Origin: Pseudomonadota bacterium
GTDB taxonomy: Bacteria > Myxococcota_A > UBA796 > GCA-2862545
Direction: 5' to 3'
DNA length: 64,000 nt
Assembly: GCA_947505245.1 (NCBI GenBank)
Contig: CANNIZ010000005.1
Coordinates: 62,001-126,000, forward strand
The position numbers were made by a program, and so were the translations under genes. Numbering within the stretch: position 1 is the stretch's first letter; each line of letters begins with the position of its first letter. Of the stretch, positions 26,433-36,965 are shown piece by piece. Below the pieces are notes generated by a model. The model was not told the origin of the DNA, did not search any database, and saw only the letters and a list, made by a program, of their open reading frames with translations.

Positions 26433-28273
26433 CAGCCCAACTCCAGCGAGTCTGCGGTCGTCCCTTCCAGCGCCCGGCGAGCATCGCTGGCGAGGTCACC
26501 TTCGATGACGAGCCGCCGCTGCAGGTCGCCAAAGCCTGCAACGAGCTCCGCGCGAAGCGTCGCGACGGCGTAATCCTCGCGCCGGCCTGCTCGCGCCCGA
26601 TCGAAGTCGTCCTGCAGATCGGCGAGGGACCTCGTGGGCGTTCCGAGCGCCTGGGCGACGTGCGGAACCAGCGTCTCGTGCACCTCGTAGGTGCCGGTCA
26701 TGGTCGTCGCACCTCCGTGTGACGTCGGCCAGTAGGAGACGCGCACGAAACGCGACGACGGTAGCGTGCCGTCCTTCCAGGCCGCGTGTTTTGGCCAGGC
26801 GACTGAGAGCCGTGTCCCATCCCAGCGCGCATACCGACCGTAGGGGGGCTCGTGCGCGTCGTTCTCGTTCGTGATCGCCGAACTCGGAAGCGCGGCGAGG
26901 AGGGCGTCGATCGGGGCGGTGATCGCCGCGCTCGGGCCGCCGAGCAGTGCGTCGCGCAGGCGCTCGGCGAGCGCGGGCGCATCTCCGCGATTGACCGCGT
27001 CGGTGAGCGCGTTCCGCTCGGACTGTCCGAAGTGGCCGGGATCGATGAACGTGCGCGCGTGCCCCTGTGCTATCACCGGGCTGGCCTCGACGAGGATGGC
27101 CCACGCCTCCTCGGGGAAGGCCTCGATCGGCCGGGCGAGCCCTGGGTGGCGGCGAAGAAACGTGAGGGCCTCCGCCCACGTCGAGGCCCGTCCGAACCGT
27201 TCCGGCGCCGCATTCAGCCAGCCGCTCACCGCGACTCGCACAATCGGCCGCAGGCGCGCCAGCGAGGACGCCCAGCGGTCGCTCGGCGGTGTGGACGTGC
27301 TCGCCGGCGAGTCAATGACGTGCGGCAGAGCGCGATCGCCCGCGGGTGAGCCGGCCAGGGCGTCGGACCGTGCGCGGTCGGCGTCGCCAAACAGCCCCTC
27401 AGGAGGCCGCGTCACGGTGTCGATGACCTCCCAAACGCGGCAGATCGGCACCGGCGCGCCGCGCAGCAGGGGAAGGTTTTCGAGCAGAGCCGCGCACGTC
27501 GCCGCAGGAACCGGGCCCCACCGAAGCACGTCCTCGAGCTGAACGTCGGCCCCCGGCTCGTCGGTGATGATCGCGAGGACGGCGCGAAACAGCGGCAGAA
27601 GCTCGGCCGCAGGGATCGATGGACGGGACCGTGCACCTGCGACGACGAGGACTTCCCACGCCGGGTGCGTGGTCGGATCCACGCCGCTCGACCAGGTGTG
27701 CGGCACGTGGGCCGCGATCAGGCGCTTCAGCGCGGGAGCACCAGGGAGATCGGCGGTCGAGAGACCCTTCGCCAGCTCCCGGACGCCAGCCGGCAGCCCG
27801 CTGAACGCAGGCCCGGGAATGGCCACCGCAGGGGGAGGCGGCTTTGGCGCGGGGGCCGGGTGAGGTTTTGGCGGGGTGGGCGCAGGAGGTTTGGGCGCAG
27901 GCGGCGTGAGCCCGAACCGCGCCTCTTTCACGGGCGGAGCGAGTGCGGGCTTCGGCGCGCTCCTCGCAGGCATGGGTGGCGGAGGTGCAGGCGGCGTCGG
28001 TGGCGCTCGGAAGACGGGCACGGGTGCAGGCTTTGCTGCGACCTCGGGCGCGAGGCCAGGGCGGAACAGGGAAGGTGAGGGATCGACCTCCACGAGCGCC
28101 CACCACGCTTCCATGAGCTCCGACGCGAGCGGTCCCGCGCGGCGCCGGTCAAAGCCCGACGTCACGCGTCGCTTCGCCAATTCACACGCGATCCACGCGT
28201 CCGAGGCCAGGTGTCGGAAAGCCACCTCCCGTGGCGGGAGGCCGTGAATCGTGCCGGGTTCGGAGGGGCTCAC
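26432..28273 (-). CDS. Large Pro/Ala-rich linker protein of unknown function
   Basis: 613 residues from a GTG at 28273. A short N-terminal helical part (VAFRHLASDAWIACELAKRR) is joined by a low-complexity Pro/Ala/Lys linker (about 75-155) to a long helical region and a C-terminal beta-containing part (RYARWDGTRLSVAWPKHAAW, FVRVSYWPTSHGGATTMTGT). No signal peptide and no enzyme motif that I recognise. It is first of the four overlapping genes; the stop overlaps the next ATG (TGATG). Divergent from the pseudouridine synthase gene, only 32 bases apart. Confidence 0.6.
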   Translation of the reverse strand: MSPSEPGTIHGLPPREVAFRHLASDAWIACELAKRRVTSGFDRRRAGPLASELMEAWWALVEVDPSPSLFRPGLAPEVAAKPAPVPVFRAPPTPPAPPPPMPARSAPKPALAPPVKEARFGLTPPAPKPPAPTPPKPHPAPAPKPPPPAVAIPGPAFSGLPAGVRELAKGLSTADLPGAPALKRLIAAHVPHTWSSGVDPTTHPAWEVLVVAGARSRPSIPAAELLPLFRAVLAIITDEPGADVQLEDVLRWGPVPAATCAALLENLPLLRGAPVPICRVWEVIDTVTRPPEGLFGDADRARSDALAGSPAGDRALPHVIDSPASTSTPPSDRWASSLARLRPIVRVAVSGWLNAAPERFGRASTWAEALTFLRRHPGLARPIEAFPEEAWAILVEASPVIAQGHARTFIDPGHFGQSERNALTDAVNRGDAPALAERLRDALLGGPSAAITAPIDALLAALPSSAITNENDAHEPPYGRYARWDGTRLSVAWPKHAAWKDGTLPSSRFVRVSYWPTSHGGATTMTGTYEVHETLVPHVAQALGTPTRSLADLQDDFDRARAGRREDYAVATLRAELVAGFGDLQRRLVIEGDLASDARRALEGTTADSLELG

Positions 28274-28305
28274 GGCGGGATAGTACCGCTGACGGGAGAC
28301 CAGAC

Positions 28306-29028
28306 GTGCCGCGGATCGATCGAATCATCGCCCGCCACCTCGGATTGTCGCGTCAGGACGTCGCGTCGCGGTTCCGGAGCGGCCGCATCCTGGACGCGAA
28401 CGGCGGCGTGCTCGCGGGCACTGAGAATCTCCCCGAGGATGCGCGCGTGGTGCTCGACGGCGCTCCGATTCAGCTGCAGCCGCACGTGCATCTGTTGTTG
28501 CACAAGCCGACGGGTTGCGTGACCGCGCTGGTCGACGCCCTCCACCCGACGGTCGCTGAGCTCGTCACCGATGCGCCGTGTCCCCGCGACCTGCGCCCGA
28601 TCGGTCGGCTCGACCTCGATACGAGTGGCCTGTTGCTCTGGACGACCGATGGCGCTCGGGTCCAGCGCTGGGCACACCCTCGGCGCGCCGTGAGCCGCAC
28701 CTACCACGCTTCCCTCTCGCGGCCCTTCGACCGGGCGCCGGAGGGGCTCGTCCTGCGCGATGGCACCCAGCCGGACATCGTCGATCTACGCGTCCTCGAC
28801 GCCGCCGAAGTCCATCCCGCGTTGTCGATCCCGCGTGACGGCGCGCAACTCGCCACCATCACGATTCGAACCGGCGCCTACCACGAGGTACGGCGGATCT
28901 TCGCGGCGCTCGGCTCAGAGGTTGTCGGTCTGACGCGGGTGAGCTTCGGCCCGTTCGCCCTTCCGCGGGACCTTGCACCGGGAAGCTGGCTCGCGATCGA
29001 CCTGCCCGCGGATCCGCCCGCTCAGTAG
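28306..29028 (+). CDS. RsuA/RluE-family pseudouridine synthase
   Basis: 240 residues. N-terminal S4-like domain (PRIDRIIARHLGLSRQDVAS then RFRSGRI), then the catalytic motif RPIGRLDLDTSGLLLWTTDG, whose second Asp-containing RLD supplies the catalytic aspartate, and the YHEVRRIFAALG motif near the end. It modifies uridines in rRNA; whether 16S (RsuA-like) or 23S (RluB/E/F-like) is not clear. The GTG at 28306 has GGGAG seven bases upstream and fits the usual N-terminus. Confidence 0.88.
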   Translation: MPRIDRIIARHLGLSRQDVASRFRSGRILDANGGVLAGTENLPEDARVVLDGAPIQLQPHVHLLLHKPTGCVTALVDALHPTVAELVTDAPCPRDLRPIGRLDLDTSGLLLWTTDGARVQRWAHPRRAVSRTYHASLSRPFDRAPEGLVLRDGTQPDIVDLRVLDAAEVHPALSIPRDGAQLATITIRTGAYHEVRRIFAALGSEVVGLTRVSFGPFALPRDLAPGSWLAIDLPADPPAQ

Positions 29029-30074
29029 GAGGCGAGCGCGTACGGCGGGAGCAGGGTCTTGAGCACGCCGTCCGACGCCGCTGTACAGGTCGTCGGATCG
29101 ACGGCGAGTAGCCCCGTGGGGGAAGCTGCGTTCGCGTAGTCCACCGACTGCGCGATCCACGCGAGCCCGTCTCCGCCGGCCGCCACCCCGGACAAGTAGT
29201 TCGGGATCGGCTCGCTCGCCGTTTGGGAGCCGTCTGACAGGTCGAGGCAGCGCACCGTGTGGTGCGAGAAGTCCATTGCCGCGGTGAGCACCACAGCGAA
29301 TCCCCCGACCACGGTGACGTCTCCGAGGTCCTCACCGAGAAGCGCCTCGGTTAGGAGGGGTGTGCCGAGCACGTCGTCGACGTGGAGGACGGTGAGGGCG
29401 CCGTCAGCCACGCCGTAGGTGCCGGTCCGGATGAGCAGCGCGTCGGCTGCGAGCTCATGCAGCGATGGGTTCGGGCCGACCTCCCACGAGGAGGTCGTCG
29501 CGAGCGTGCCGCAATCGATCTCGACGATCACGCCGGGCCCTGAAGGGGTCCACAGCGGGCCCTGCGTGTCGAGCTGCTGAAGGCCAACGAACAACCGGTC
29601 GCCGGCGTGAGCGAGGGAGGCCGCTTCGGGATTTGCGTCGTCCGCGAACGCGCTCAGGTCGATGCTGCCGGCCTCGCTCCCGTCCAAATCGAACACCGCG
29701 ATCCGAGGCTCCGCGAGCAGGCTAACGAACACCCGGCTCCCGCAGACCGCAGCATCCTGGGGATTCGAATCGCCGGGGATCGCGTACTCGGCGACGGGAG
29801 CAGACCAGTCGGGCGGAGCCCACGCGCGCACGCCGGCCGGGGGCGATCGGTCGATCTGCAGCACCAGTCCGTGGTCCGAAGTCACCACCGTGTCGCCCGA
29901 CGTCGCCACGATCGCGTCCCGGAGGGTTTGGCCCGTCAGGTCGACCGTCGCGAGCGCCCCGACCGAAAAGTCACTCGTCGCCACCACCAAACCGTGGTCT
30001 GGCGAGGTCTGGACGTCGTCGGTTTCGTGTGCGGAGCAGCCCGTCGGTGCGCAGCCAAGCAGCAAGAGGATCAT
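29022..30074 (-). CDS. Beta-propeller lipoprotein in the B12-regulated operon
   Basis: 350 residues with a lipobox (MILLLLGCAPTG) and repeated blade-like segments (VFVSLLAEPRIAVFDLDGSE, LFVGLQQLDTQGPLWTPSGP, LAWIAQSVDYANAASPTGLLAVD) typical of YncE/Lactonase-type propellers. The ATG overlaps the TonB receptor stop (ATGA), so both fall under the cobalamin riboswitch. An outer-membrane lipoprotein that helps the receptor bind cobalamin is a reasonable inference. The 3' end overlaps the pseudouridine synthase by seven bases. Confidence 0.75.
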   Translation of the reverse strand: MILLLLGCAPTGCSAHETDDVQTSPDHGLVVATSDFSVGALATVDLTGQTLRDAIVATSGDTVVTSDHGLVLQIDRSPPAGVRAWAPPDWSAPVAEYAIPGDSNPQDAAVCGSRVFVSLLAEPRIAVFDLDGSEAGSIDLSAFADDANPEAASLAHAGDRLFVGLQQLDTQGPLWTPSGPGVIVEIDCGTLATTSSWEVGPNPSLHELAADALLIRTGTYGVADGALTVLHVDDVLGTPLLTEALLGEDLGDVTVVGGFAVVLTAAMDFSHHTVRCLDLSDGSQTASEPIPNYLSGVAAGGDGLAWIAQSVDYANAASPTGLLAVDPTTCTAASDGVLKTLLPPYALASY

Positions 30075-31990
30075 TGCGCGCTCCAGCGAACAGAGAACAT
30101 CACGGTGCGACCTGCCAGGGGAAAGCCCGAAAAATCGCTCACGGCGGCCGGAACGCTCGGCGACCCCGGATCGAGCGGATTCGCCGGTACGTCGGCGACG
30201 ATCCGATCGCCGAGGTCGAGCAGGTCGAGGCCGATGACCACGTCCGAGGGCAGCTCGTAGCGAACCGCGGCCCCATGCAGCACGCGAGCAGGTGTCGCGT
30301 ACCAATTGGTGGCATCCCAATAGTTCCCTGCGGTAGACGAAAACGTGTAGGTGAGTCGCCACGGTCCCGGCGTGATCGAGGCCGTCCCCGACAGGTCCCA
30401 CGCCGGGGTGCGAGGGAGCGCGTTGCCCGCGTATGCAGGTTCGCTCGACAAATTCGTCGACCACATACGCGTCGCGGAAGCGTTCAGGTCGATCAGCCCG
30501 TGGGTCCAACCCCCGGCGGCCTCAGTCCCGAGGATTCGGGCGTTCCCGAGGTTGCGAGCCTCGAACGTTCGCTGGCCTGTCTGGGCCCACACGATGAGGT
30601 CGGTGGCGTACGACCCGAACGAGGTCACGTCGCACCAGGCCTCGTCACCACGCCATACGACGCCAAGATCGGCCGACCGCCCGCGCTCTGGAAGCAACTC
30701 CGGGTTTCCGAGGAGGTCTCCGTGGTCGCCGAACAGCTCGAGGGTGTCTGGCGCGCGCAGGTAGCTCCCCGCGGTCGCTCGGATCGCAGCCTTGCCGAGC
30801 CGGTACCGCACACCAACGCGCGGATCGACCGACCCCACCGGCGCTCGCGCGGCCCCGCTCGTCGCGACGAAAGCCGCGCCCTGAAGGGCAGGGGAAACAA
30901 GCCAGCGACCGCGCGACAGATCAGCGCCGAGCGCGCCGGCGGCGCCAAGTCGACCCGCCTGATCGGTCAGGGAGTCTCCCAACCGCGACGCGGACGTGAA
31001 GTGGTCCTCGCGCAGCTCCAGCACCGCGCGAAAGGCGGTCGAAGCCGACGTCACGACCGCGACGTCTGCGTGCACGCCGGAGGAGCGCGTGTTCGACTCG
31101 GTCCACTGAGCCGACAGCCCAACCTCACCGCCGCGATCGTCGAGCGACTCCCGCCGCGCCACGCTCCACACGCGCGTCCGGAGCGAATGGTCGGGTGTGC
31201 CGGCGGTGGCGGTCACAACACCCATGCCGCGGGCCGTGGTGAGGCGCGCGTCCGTAGTTCCGGCTCCGCTGTGCCCAGGGAGCCCCTCGGTTCGGGACAG
31301 CCCGGACGCAAGGAACGTAAAACGCCCATGCTGAGCTCGATAAAGACCGGACAGCTGCGCCTTGTCGTTGTTCGCACGTCTGCGAATGGCGTCGTCACCC
31401 GCGTCGTAGAGCGTGCCGTTGTCGTCGTACCAGGCGTAGTCGCCACGTGTGCCAAATGCGTCTGCCACGAACAGCTGGTCCCAGCGCTTTCCGGTCGTGG
31501 CTTTGGCAGCGGACAGGCGCGTCGTGAAGTGTGATCCCAGCGCGATCGAGGCGGTCGTCGCTGGTGCCCCGGTCACGAGGTCCACCACCCCGCCCATCGG
31601 CGAGGCCCCGAGCGCGAAGGGCGCGTTCCCACGCCAGACTTCGACGCGCGACAAGCCCGCGAGCGGGATCTCGGAAAGGTTCGTCGCGGACCCGTCCGGG
31701 TTCAGCGGCACCCCATCCAACGCGACCATCGGTTGGCGCACCGACGATCCGCGGATCGATACGGACGACCAGTCGCCGAGCCCGCCGAGCCGCTGCACAT
31801 GCGCTCCCGGTGCGCGATCGACGAGCGTCGACACATCAGCCCCAGCTGGCAGCGTGTCGTCGACGAGGAGGACGGTCACAGCGGCCGAAACTGCGAGCGG
31901 ATCAGGACCTTGGGGCGAGGGGACGACGATCGTGTCGATCGGGTCGTCACCCGCCCATGCGAGCGATGGTGCGAGCAGGAAAATCAGCAC
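30071..31990 (-). CDS. btuB: TonB-dependent outer-membrane receptor, BtuB-like
   Basis: 639 residues, close to BtuB length (about 600). Signal peptide (MLIFLLAPSLAWAGDDP), a plug domain (VSTLVDRAPGAHVQRLGGLG then SSVSIRGSSVRQPMVALDGVPLN and GGVVDLVTG), and a 22-strand barrel ending in an aromatic-rich C-terminus (VMFSVRWSAQ). A TonB box is expected near DTIVVPS. The GTG start follows a cobalamin riboswitch, so cobalamin (vitamin B12) is the likely substrate. The product energises uptake through TonB/ExbBD. Confidence 0.85.
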   Translation of the reverse strand: MLIFLLAPSLAWAGDDPIDTIVVPSPQGPDPLAVSAAVTVLLVDDTLPAGADVSTLVDRAPGAHVQRLGGLGDWSSVSIRGSSVRQPMVALDGVPLNPDGSATNLSEIPLAGLSRVEVWRGNAPFALGASPMGGVVDLVTGAPATTASIALGSHFTTRLSAAKATTGKRWDQLFVADAFGTRGDYAWYDDNGTLYDAGDDAIRRRANNDKAQLSGLYRAQHGRFTFLASGLSRTEGLPGHSGAGTTDARLTTARGMGVVTATAGTPDHSLRTRVWSVARRESLDDRGGEVGLSAQWTESNTRSSGVHADVAVVTSASTAFRAVLELREDHFTSASRLGDSLTDQAGRLGAAGALGADLSRGRWLVSPALQGAAFVATSGAARAPVGSVDPRVGVRYRLGKAAIRATAGSYLRAPDTLELFGDHGDLLGNPELLPERGRSADLGVVWRGDEAWCDVTSFGSYATDLIVWAQTGQRTFEARNLGNARILGTEAAGGWTHGLIDLNASATRMWSTNLSSEPAYAGNALPRTPAWDLSGTASITPGPWRLTYTFSSTAGNYWDATNWYATPARVLHGAAVRYELPSDVVIGLDLLDLGDRIVADVPANPLDPGSPSVPAAVSDFSGFPLAGRTVMFSVRWSAQ

Positions 31991-32019
31991 GGAGCTTCCC
32001 TCTGAAGCAGTGCAAGGGG

Positions 32020-32215
32020 GTTCCGCGAGGACCGGTCTCCTGGCTCCCGGATCTACCGATCACCGAGGCCTTCCCAGGTCGTCACCCAGCCCGCAATAAG
32101 CATGCAAGCGAAGCAAGTTCCCAGTGGCGTGTTCTCGATGACCGTTCCCGGTCACAGTGGCAGGGGCCACGCCGGATTCACACCGGCTTCCCGATCGTCC
32201 TCACGGGCGAAGTGT
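32020..32215 (-). ncRNA. Cobalamin riboswitch
   Basis: On the minus strand the leader contains, in order, GGGAAGCCGGTGTGAATCC (32174-32192), GCCCCTGCCACTGTGA (about 32150-32170) and the B12 box AGCCAGGAGACCGG (about 32032-32045). These are the conserved core elements of the AdoCbl riboswitch. It ends about 30 bases before the TonB-receptor GTG, so bound cobalamin probably blocks translation or transcription. Exact ends are approximate. Confidence 0.9.
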
Positions 32216-32294
32216 TCGAAGAGCAAGCCCACCTTTATCCACGACGTCCCGAACGGTCGAGGTGGGCCACTGCGATCCGGTCGGATCGGTTTCC

Positions 32295-32321
32295 TTGACA
32301 CCTCCGACCCGCCCGCATAAG
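32295..32321 (+). promoter_or_regulatory. Putative promoter of the ribosomal-protein cluster
   Basis: A consensus TTGACA (32295-32300) with CATAAG (32316-32321) 15 bases downstream is the best promoter-like pair between the riboswitch and rpsL. The -35 is perfect; the -10 and the spacer are weak. The rest of the gap (31991-32385) holds the cobalamin riboswitch and, on the plus side, a leader hairpin; no gene is seen in it. Confidence 0.45.
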
Positions 32322-32335
32322 CAGCGGGCTCCCTT

Positions 32336-32356
32336 CCCTACGACTCACGCGTAGGG
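32336..32356 (+). other. Hairpin in the rpsL leader
   Basis: CCCTACG and CGTAGGG form a perfect 7-bp stem with a 7-base loop, 30 bases before the rpsL ATG. It has no T-tract, so it is not an intrinsic terminator; a regulatory or processing role in the ribosomal-protein mRNA leader is possible. Confidence 0.5.
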
Positions 32357-32385
32357 TCGTCGCCTCGAAAGGAACATCAGGACCA

Positions 32386-32760
32386 ATGCCGACCATCAGC
32401 CAACTCGTCCGAAAGGGTCGTTCCAGCGTCCGTCGCAAGTCGACGGCGCCGGCGCTCAAAGGCAGCCCCCAGAAGCGCGGTGTGTGCACTCGTGTGTACG
32501 CCACAACGCCCAAGAAGCCGAACTCGGCGCTCCGAAAGGTCGCGCGTGTGCGTCTTACGAACGGAATGGAGGTCACCTCCTATATTCCGGGCGAAGGCCA
32601 CAATCTGCAGGAGCACAACTCGGTGCTCATCCGTGGTGGTCGCGTGAAGGACCTCCCCGGTGTTCGTTACCACATCATTCGCGGCACCCTCGACAGCACC
32701 GGCGTGAATGATCGTCGCCAGGGCCGTTCGAAGTACGGCGCCAAGCGTCCCAAGAAGTAG
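32386..32760 (+). CDS. rpsL: 30S ribosomal protein S12
   Basis: 124 residues, full length. Signature [24 protein letters not shown] and the loop [28 protein letters not shown] are intact, with the usual lysine in KKPNSAL that decides streptomycin sensitivity. S12 sits at the decoding centre. First gene of the cluster, 11 bases before rpsG. Confidence 0.98.
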   Translation: MPTISQLVRKGRSSVRRKSTAPALKGSPQKRGVCTRVYATTPKKPNSALRKVARVRLTNGMEVTSYIPGEGHNLQEHNSVLIRGGRVKDLPGVRYHIIRGTLDSTGVNDRRQGRSKYGAKRPKK

Positions 32761-32771
32761 AAGGAACACCG

Positions 32772-33242
32772 ATGCCTCGTCGCCGTGAAGTACCCAAGCG
32801 CCGCATTCCTGCGGACCCCAAATTCAACGACGTGTCCGTCACGAAGTTCATGAATTGTCTCATGTCGGAAGGCAAGAAGGCAATCGCTGAGCAGATCGTG
32901 TACGGCGCGCTCGACGTCATCGTCGACCGCACGCGCGAAGATCCTATTCGCGTGTTCAAGCAGGCCGTCGAGAATTGCGAGCCTCTCGTCGAGGTCAAGT
33001 CTCGCCGCGTCGGCGGCTCCACCTACCAGGTCCCCGTCGAAGTTCGTCCTGAACGTCGTCAGGCCCTGGCGATGCGTTGGCTGATTCAGCACGCGCGTCT
33101 CCGCGGTGGAAAGTCGATGCGCGAGAAGCTCGCCAACGAATTGATCGAGGCCTCGCACATGCGTGGCGGCGCGATCAAGAAGAAGGAAGACGTGCATCGC
33201 ATGGCCGAAGCCAACAAGGCCTTCGCGCACTACCGCTGGTAG
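32772..33242 (+). CDS. rpsG: 30S ribosomal protein S7
   Basis: 156 residues, full length: [20 protein letters not shown] at the start, then [24 protein letters not shown] and [20 protein letters not shown]. Primary 16S rRNA binder that organises the head of the 30S subunit. In most bacteria fusA follows; here the next gene is tuf after a 262-base gap. Confidence 0.98.
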   Translation: MPRRREVPKRRIPADPKFNDVSVTKFMNCLMSEGKKAIAEQIVYGALDVIVDRTREDPIRVFKQAVENCEPLVEVKSRRVGGSTYQVPVEVRPERRQALAMRWLIQHARLRGGKSMREKLANELIEASHMRGGAIKKKEDVHRMAEANKAFAHYRW

Positions 33243-33256
33243 TTCTTTCCTGACGT

Positions 33257-33304
33257 CGCCGCTGCTTAGCAGTCGGCGTCGCTCGTCCGTTTCGTTCTTT
33301 TTTT
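33257..33304 (+). terminator. Hairpin and T-tract between rpsG and tuf
   Basis: CGCCG-CTGC / GCAG-CGGCG with one bulged T and a TTA loop (33257-33278), followed 16 bases later by TTCTTTTTTT (33295-33304). The distance is long for an intrinsic terminator, so partial termination or an RNA-processing site is as likely. A second hairpin, GGTGCG / CGCACC, follows at 33313-33332 in the tuf leader. The 262-base gap shows no gene. Confidence 0.4.
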
Positions 33305-33504
33305 ACTACCCCGGTGCGGAGGGATTCGCACCAGCAGGCACTCCCAACCCTGGCGGGTTTCTCGCCACAGGTTAATGGGGGCCGCCTTCGCAAGGCAGGA
33401 TCGCGATCGTCGCCTTCACCACCTTGCGCTTCTTCCGGGCCTCAAAGCCCGTCCGTTTCACCCGTCTCGACGTTCGTCGAGCTTCGAATCAACTGGAGTC
33501 GCCC

Positions 33505-34695
<1,191 letters not shown>

Positions 34696-34698
34696 CGC

Positions 34699-35016
34699 AT
34701 GGCAACCAGCACCAACAAGATTCGCATTCGCCTGAAGGCGTATGACCACAAGCTGCTCGACAAGTCTGCACGAGAGATCGTGGAGACTGCGCGCCGCACG
34801 GGCGTCGACATTCGCGGCCCGTTCCCGCTCCCCACCACCATCAATCGATGGACGGTGTTGCGCGGGCCCCACGTGGACAAGAAGTCCCGTGAGCAGTTTG
34901 AGCGCCGTACGCATCGCCGCTTGTTGGACATCATGGAGCCGACCCAGGCAACTGTGGACGCCCTCATGAAGCTCGACCTTTCCGCCGGCGTTCACGTCGA
35001 GATCAAGCTCAGCTGA
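34699..35016 (+). CDS. rpsJ: 30S ribosomal protein S10
   Basis: 105 residues: [20 protein letters not shown] then [41 protein letters not shown], the complete S10 signature. Besides its 30S role it can act with NusB in antitermination. The gene that normally follows, rplC, is missing; rplD comes 76 bases later. Confidence 0.98.
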   Translation: MATSTNKIRIRLKAYDHKLLDKSAREIVETARRTGVDIRGPFPLPTTINRWTVLRGPHVDKKSREQFERRTHRRLLDIMEPTQATVDALMKLDLSAGVHVEIKLS

Positions 35017-35092
35017 TTCGTTCTCTCGCGTGCTGCGGGGCACTGCTTCGCGGCACGCCGGGCGACTATCCGCCCTTTCACAAGGTTCACCG

Positions 35093-35719
35093 ATGCCTAC
35101 CGTGACAATCTACAACCAGAACCGTGAAAAGCTGGGCGAGCTCAGCCTTTCCGATGCGGTTTTCGGCGCAGAGGTGCGCGAGCACCTGTTCTATGCGCTC
35201 GTTCGCTATCAACTCGCCAAGCGCCGCCAGGGCACGCACAGCACCAAGACCAGGTCTGAAGTCGCTGGTGGCGGCAAGAAGCCTTGGAAGCAGAAGGGTA
35301 CGGGGCGGGCCCGCCAGGGCACGATCCGCGCTCCTCAGTGGCGCGGCGGCGGTGTCGTGTTCGGCCCCAAGCCGCGCGACTACGGCTTCAAGCTGAATAA
35401 GAAGGTTCGTGCGACCGCTCTATGCGGCGCCCTGTCCCGTCGCGTGCAGGAGAGCGCTCTGGTCGTCCTCGACGATCTGAAGCTCCCCTCCATCAAGACG
35501 AAGCAGGTCGTCGAGCTGATGTCGCGGTTCGAACTGGGGGAGGCGCTCGTCGTCATCTCCGGTCAGGACGACGTCCTCGCTCGTTCGGCGCGCAATCTTC
35601 AGAACGTGACGGTGCTGCCGGTCGAGGGTTTGAACGTCTATGACGTGCTGAACCACAAGCACCTCGTCATGACCCGCGGTGCTATCGAAGCGGTGACCGC
35701 GCGACTCGGAGGTGCGTGA
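35093..35719 (+). CDS. rplD: 50S ribosomal protein L4
   Basis: 208 residues with the L4 signature [20 protein letters not shown] then [33 protein letters not shown], the loop that reaches into the exit tunnel. The ATG at 35093 gives the usual N-terminus ([20 protein letters not shown]). It is directly behind rpsJ with no rplC between. Stop and rplW start overlap by one base. Confidence 0.97.
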   Translation: MPTVTIYNQNREKLGELSLSDAVFGAEVREHLFYALVRYQLAKRRQGTHSTKTRSEVAGGGKKPWKQKGTGRARQGTIRAPQWRGGGVVFGPKPRDYGFKLNKKVRATALCGALSRRVQESALVVLDDLKLPSIKTKQVVELMSRFELGEALVVISGQDDVLARSARNLQNVTVLPVEGLNVYDVLNHKHLVMTRGAIEAVTARLGGA

Positions 35720-36033
35720 TGGAAATGAAGGACACGCTGGTACGTCCGATCATCACGGAAAAGTCCACGAACGACCTCGGCAGCGATCGCACCTATGCGT
35801 TCGAGGTCGGGCTCGAGGCCAACAAGGCTGACATCAAGCGGGCGATCGAGACGTATTACGGGGTCCAGGTGGACGCCGTCCGTACGCTCGTGGTTCGCGG
35901 GAAGATCAAGCGCGCCGGCCGGTATTCTGGCAAGCGCAGCAACTGGAAGAAGGCCTACGTCACGTTGGCTCAAGGGCAGTCGATCAACCTATTCACGTCT
36001 TCGGCTTCGGCCGCGGACCGGAAGCAGGGGTAA
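35719..36033 (+). CDS. rplW: 50S ribosomal protein L23
   Basis: 104 residues: VRPIITEKSTNDLGSDRTYAFEVGLEANKADIK and KRAGRYSGKRSNWKKAYVTL, complete L23. It lies at the tunnel exit and docks trigger factor and SRP. The ATG at 35719 is chosen because GGAGG lies six bases upstream and it overlaps the rplD stop; an in-frame GTG one codon earlier (35716) also exists. Confidence 0.96.
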   Translation: MEMKDTLVRPIITEKSTNDLGSDRTYAFEVGLEANKADIKRAIETYYGVQVDAVRTLVVRGKIKRAGRYSGKRSNWKKAYVTLAQGQSINLFTSSASAADRKQG

Positions 36034-36036
36034 ACC

Positions 36037-36864
36037 ATGGGCGTCAAGGGATTCAAGCCGACGTCCGCAGGCGTTCGCTTCACGACCGTCTCCGATTTCG
36101 GTGAGATCACGGCTTCGGAGCCCGAGCGCTCCCTCGTCGTGTCGATCAGCCGAAAGGGTGGTCGCAACAACAACGGTCGCATTACGTGTCGTCACCACGG
36201 TGGCGGGCACAAGCGTCGTTACCGCCTGATCGATTTCCGGCGCGACAAGTTCGATGTGCCTGGCACGGTCGCGACGATCGAGTACGATCCGAACCGGTCC
36301 GCTCGCATCGCGCTCATCCACTACGCGGATGGCGAGAAGCGCTACATTCTGCACCCCGTCGGGCTCTCGGTCGGTGACACGATCGTGACCGCGGACGGAG
36401 CAGACATCAAGCCGGGCAATTGTCTCAAGCTTGAGGCGATCCCGCTCGGTACGTTCGTACACAACATCGAGCTCACGTCGGGTCGCGGCGGCCAGCTGTG
36501 TCGGTCGGCTGGTAGCTATGCGCAGGTCATGGCGAAGGAGTCCAGCTACGTGCTGCTTCGCCTCCCGTCCGGCGAGCTTCGCAAGGTCTGGGGTCTGCAC
36601 CGCGCCACAATCGGCCAGGTCGGCAACACGGACCATGAAAACCGCGTGATCGGCAAGGCCGGTCGTTCCCGGTGGCTCGGCGTTCGCCCGACCGTCCGCG
36701 GTACCGCGATGAACCCGGTCGACCATCCGCACGGCGGTGGTGAAGGTCGCGCGAAGGGGCGTCACCCGGTTACGCCGTGGGGCCAGTACACCAAAGGCTA
36801 CCGTACGCGCGACAAAAAGAAAGTTTCTTCCCGCTTCATCGTGAAGCGCCGCTACTCCAAGTAA
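36037..36864 (+). CDS. rplB: 50S ribosomal protein L2
   Basis: 275 residues, full length: [20 protein letters not shown] at the N-terminus, [20 protein letters not shown] in the middle and the C-terminal [28 protein letters not shown] with the conserved histidine near the peptidyl-transferase centre. Three bases after rplW. The stop lies in a TAACTACGCCGC motif that recurs before rplP. Confidence 0.98.
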   Translation: MGVKGFKPTSAGVRFTTVSDFGEITASEPERSLVVSISRKGGRNNNGRITCRHHGGGHKRRYRLIDFRRDKFDVPGTVATIEYDPNRSARIALIHYADGEKRYILHPVGLSVGDTIVTADGADIKPGNCLKLEAIPLGTFVHNIELTSGRGGQLCRSAGSYAQVMAKESSYVLLRLPSGELRKVWGLHRATIGQVGNTDHENRVIGKAGRSRWLGVRPTVRGTAMNPVDHPHGGGEGRAKGRHPVTPWGQYTKGYRTRDKKKVSSRFIVKRRYSK

Positions 36865-36868
36865 CTAC

Positions 36869-36949
36869 GCCGCTTCGGCGGCTACCCGTTGTGGGGCTCA
36901 ACCCCGCCGTTGTGGGGCTCAACCCCGCGGCTGTCGGGGCTTCACTCCG
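36869..36949 (+). repeat. Tandem hairpin units between rplB and rpsS
   Basis: A GCCGC-TTCG-GCGGC stem with a stable UUCG loop (36869-36882) is followed by two perfect 21-base tandem copies (36887-36907 and 36908-36928), each folding as GGGG-CTCAA-CCCC, and a diverged third copy (36929-36949, GGGG-CTTCA-CTCC). No T-tract follows. The array ends shortly before the rpsS ribosome-binding site. Confidence 0.8.
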
Positions 36950-36965
36950 CGGACCAGGAAAGCAC

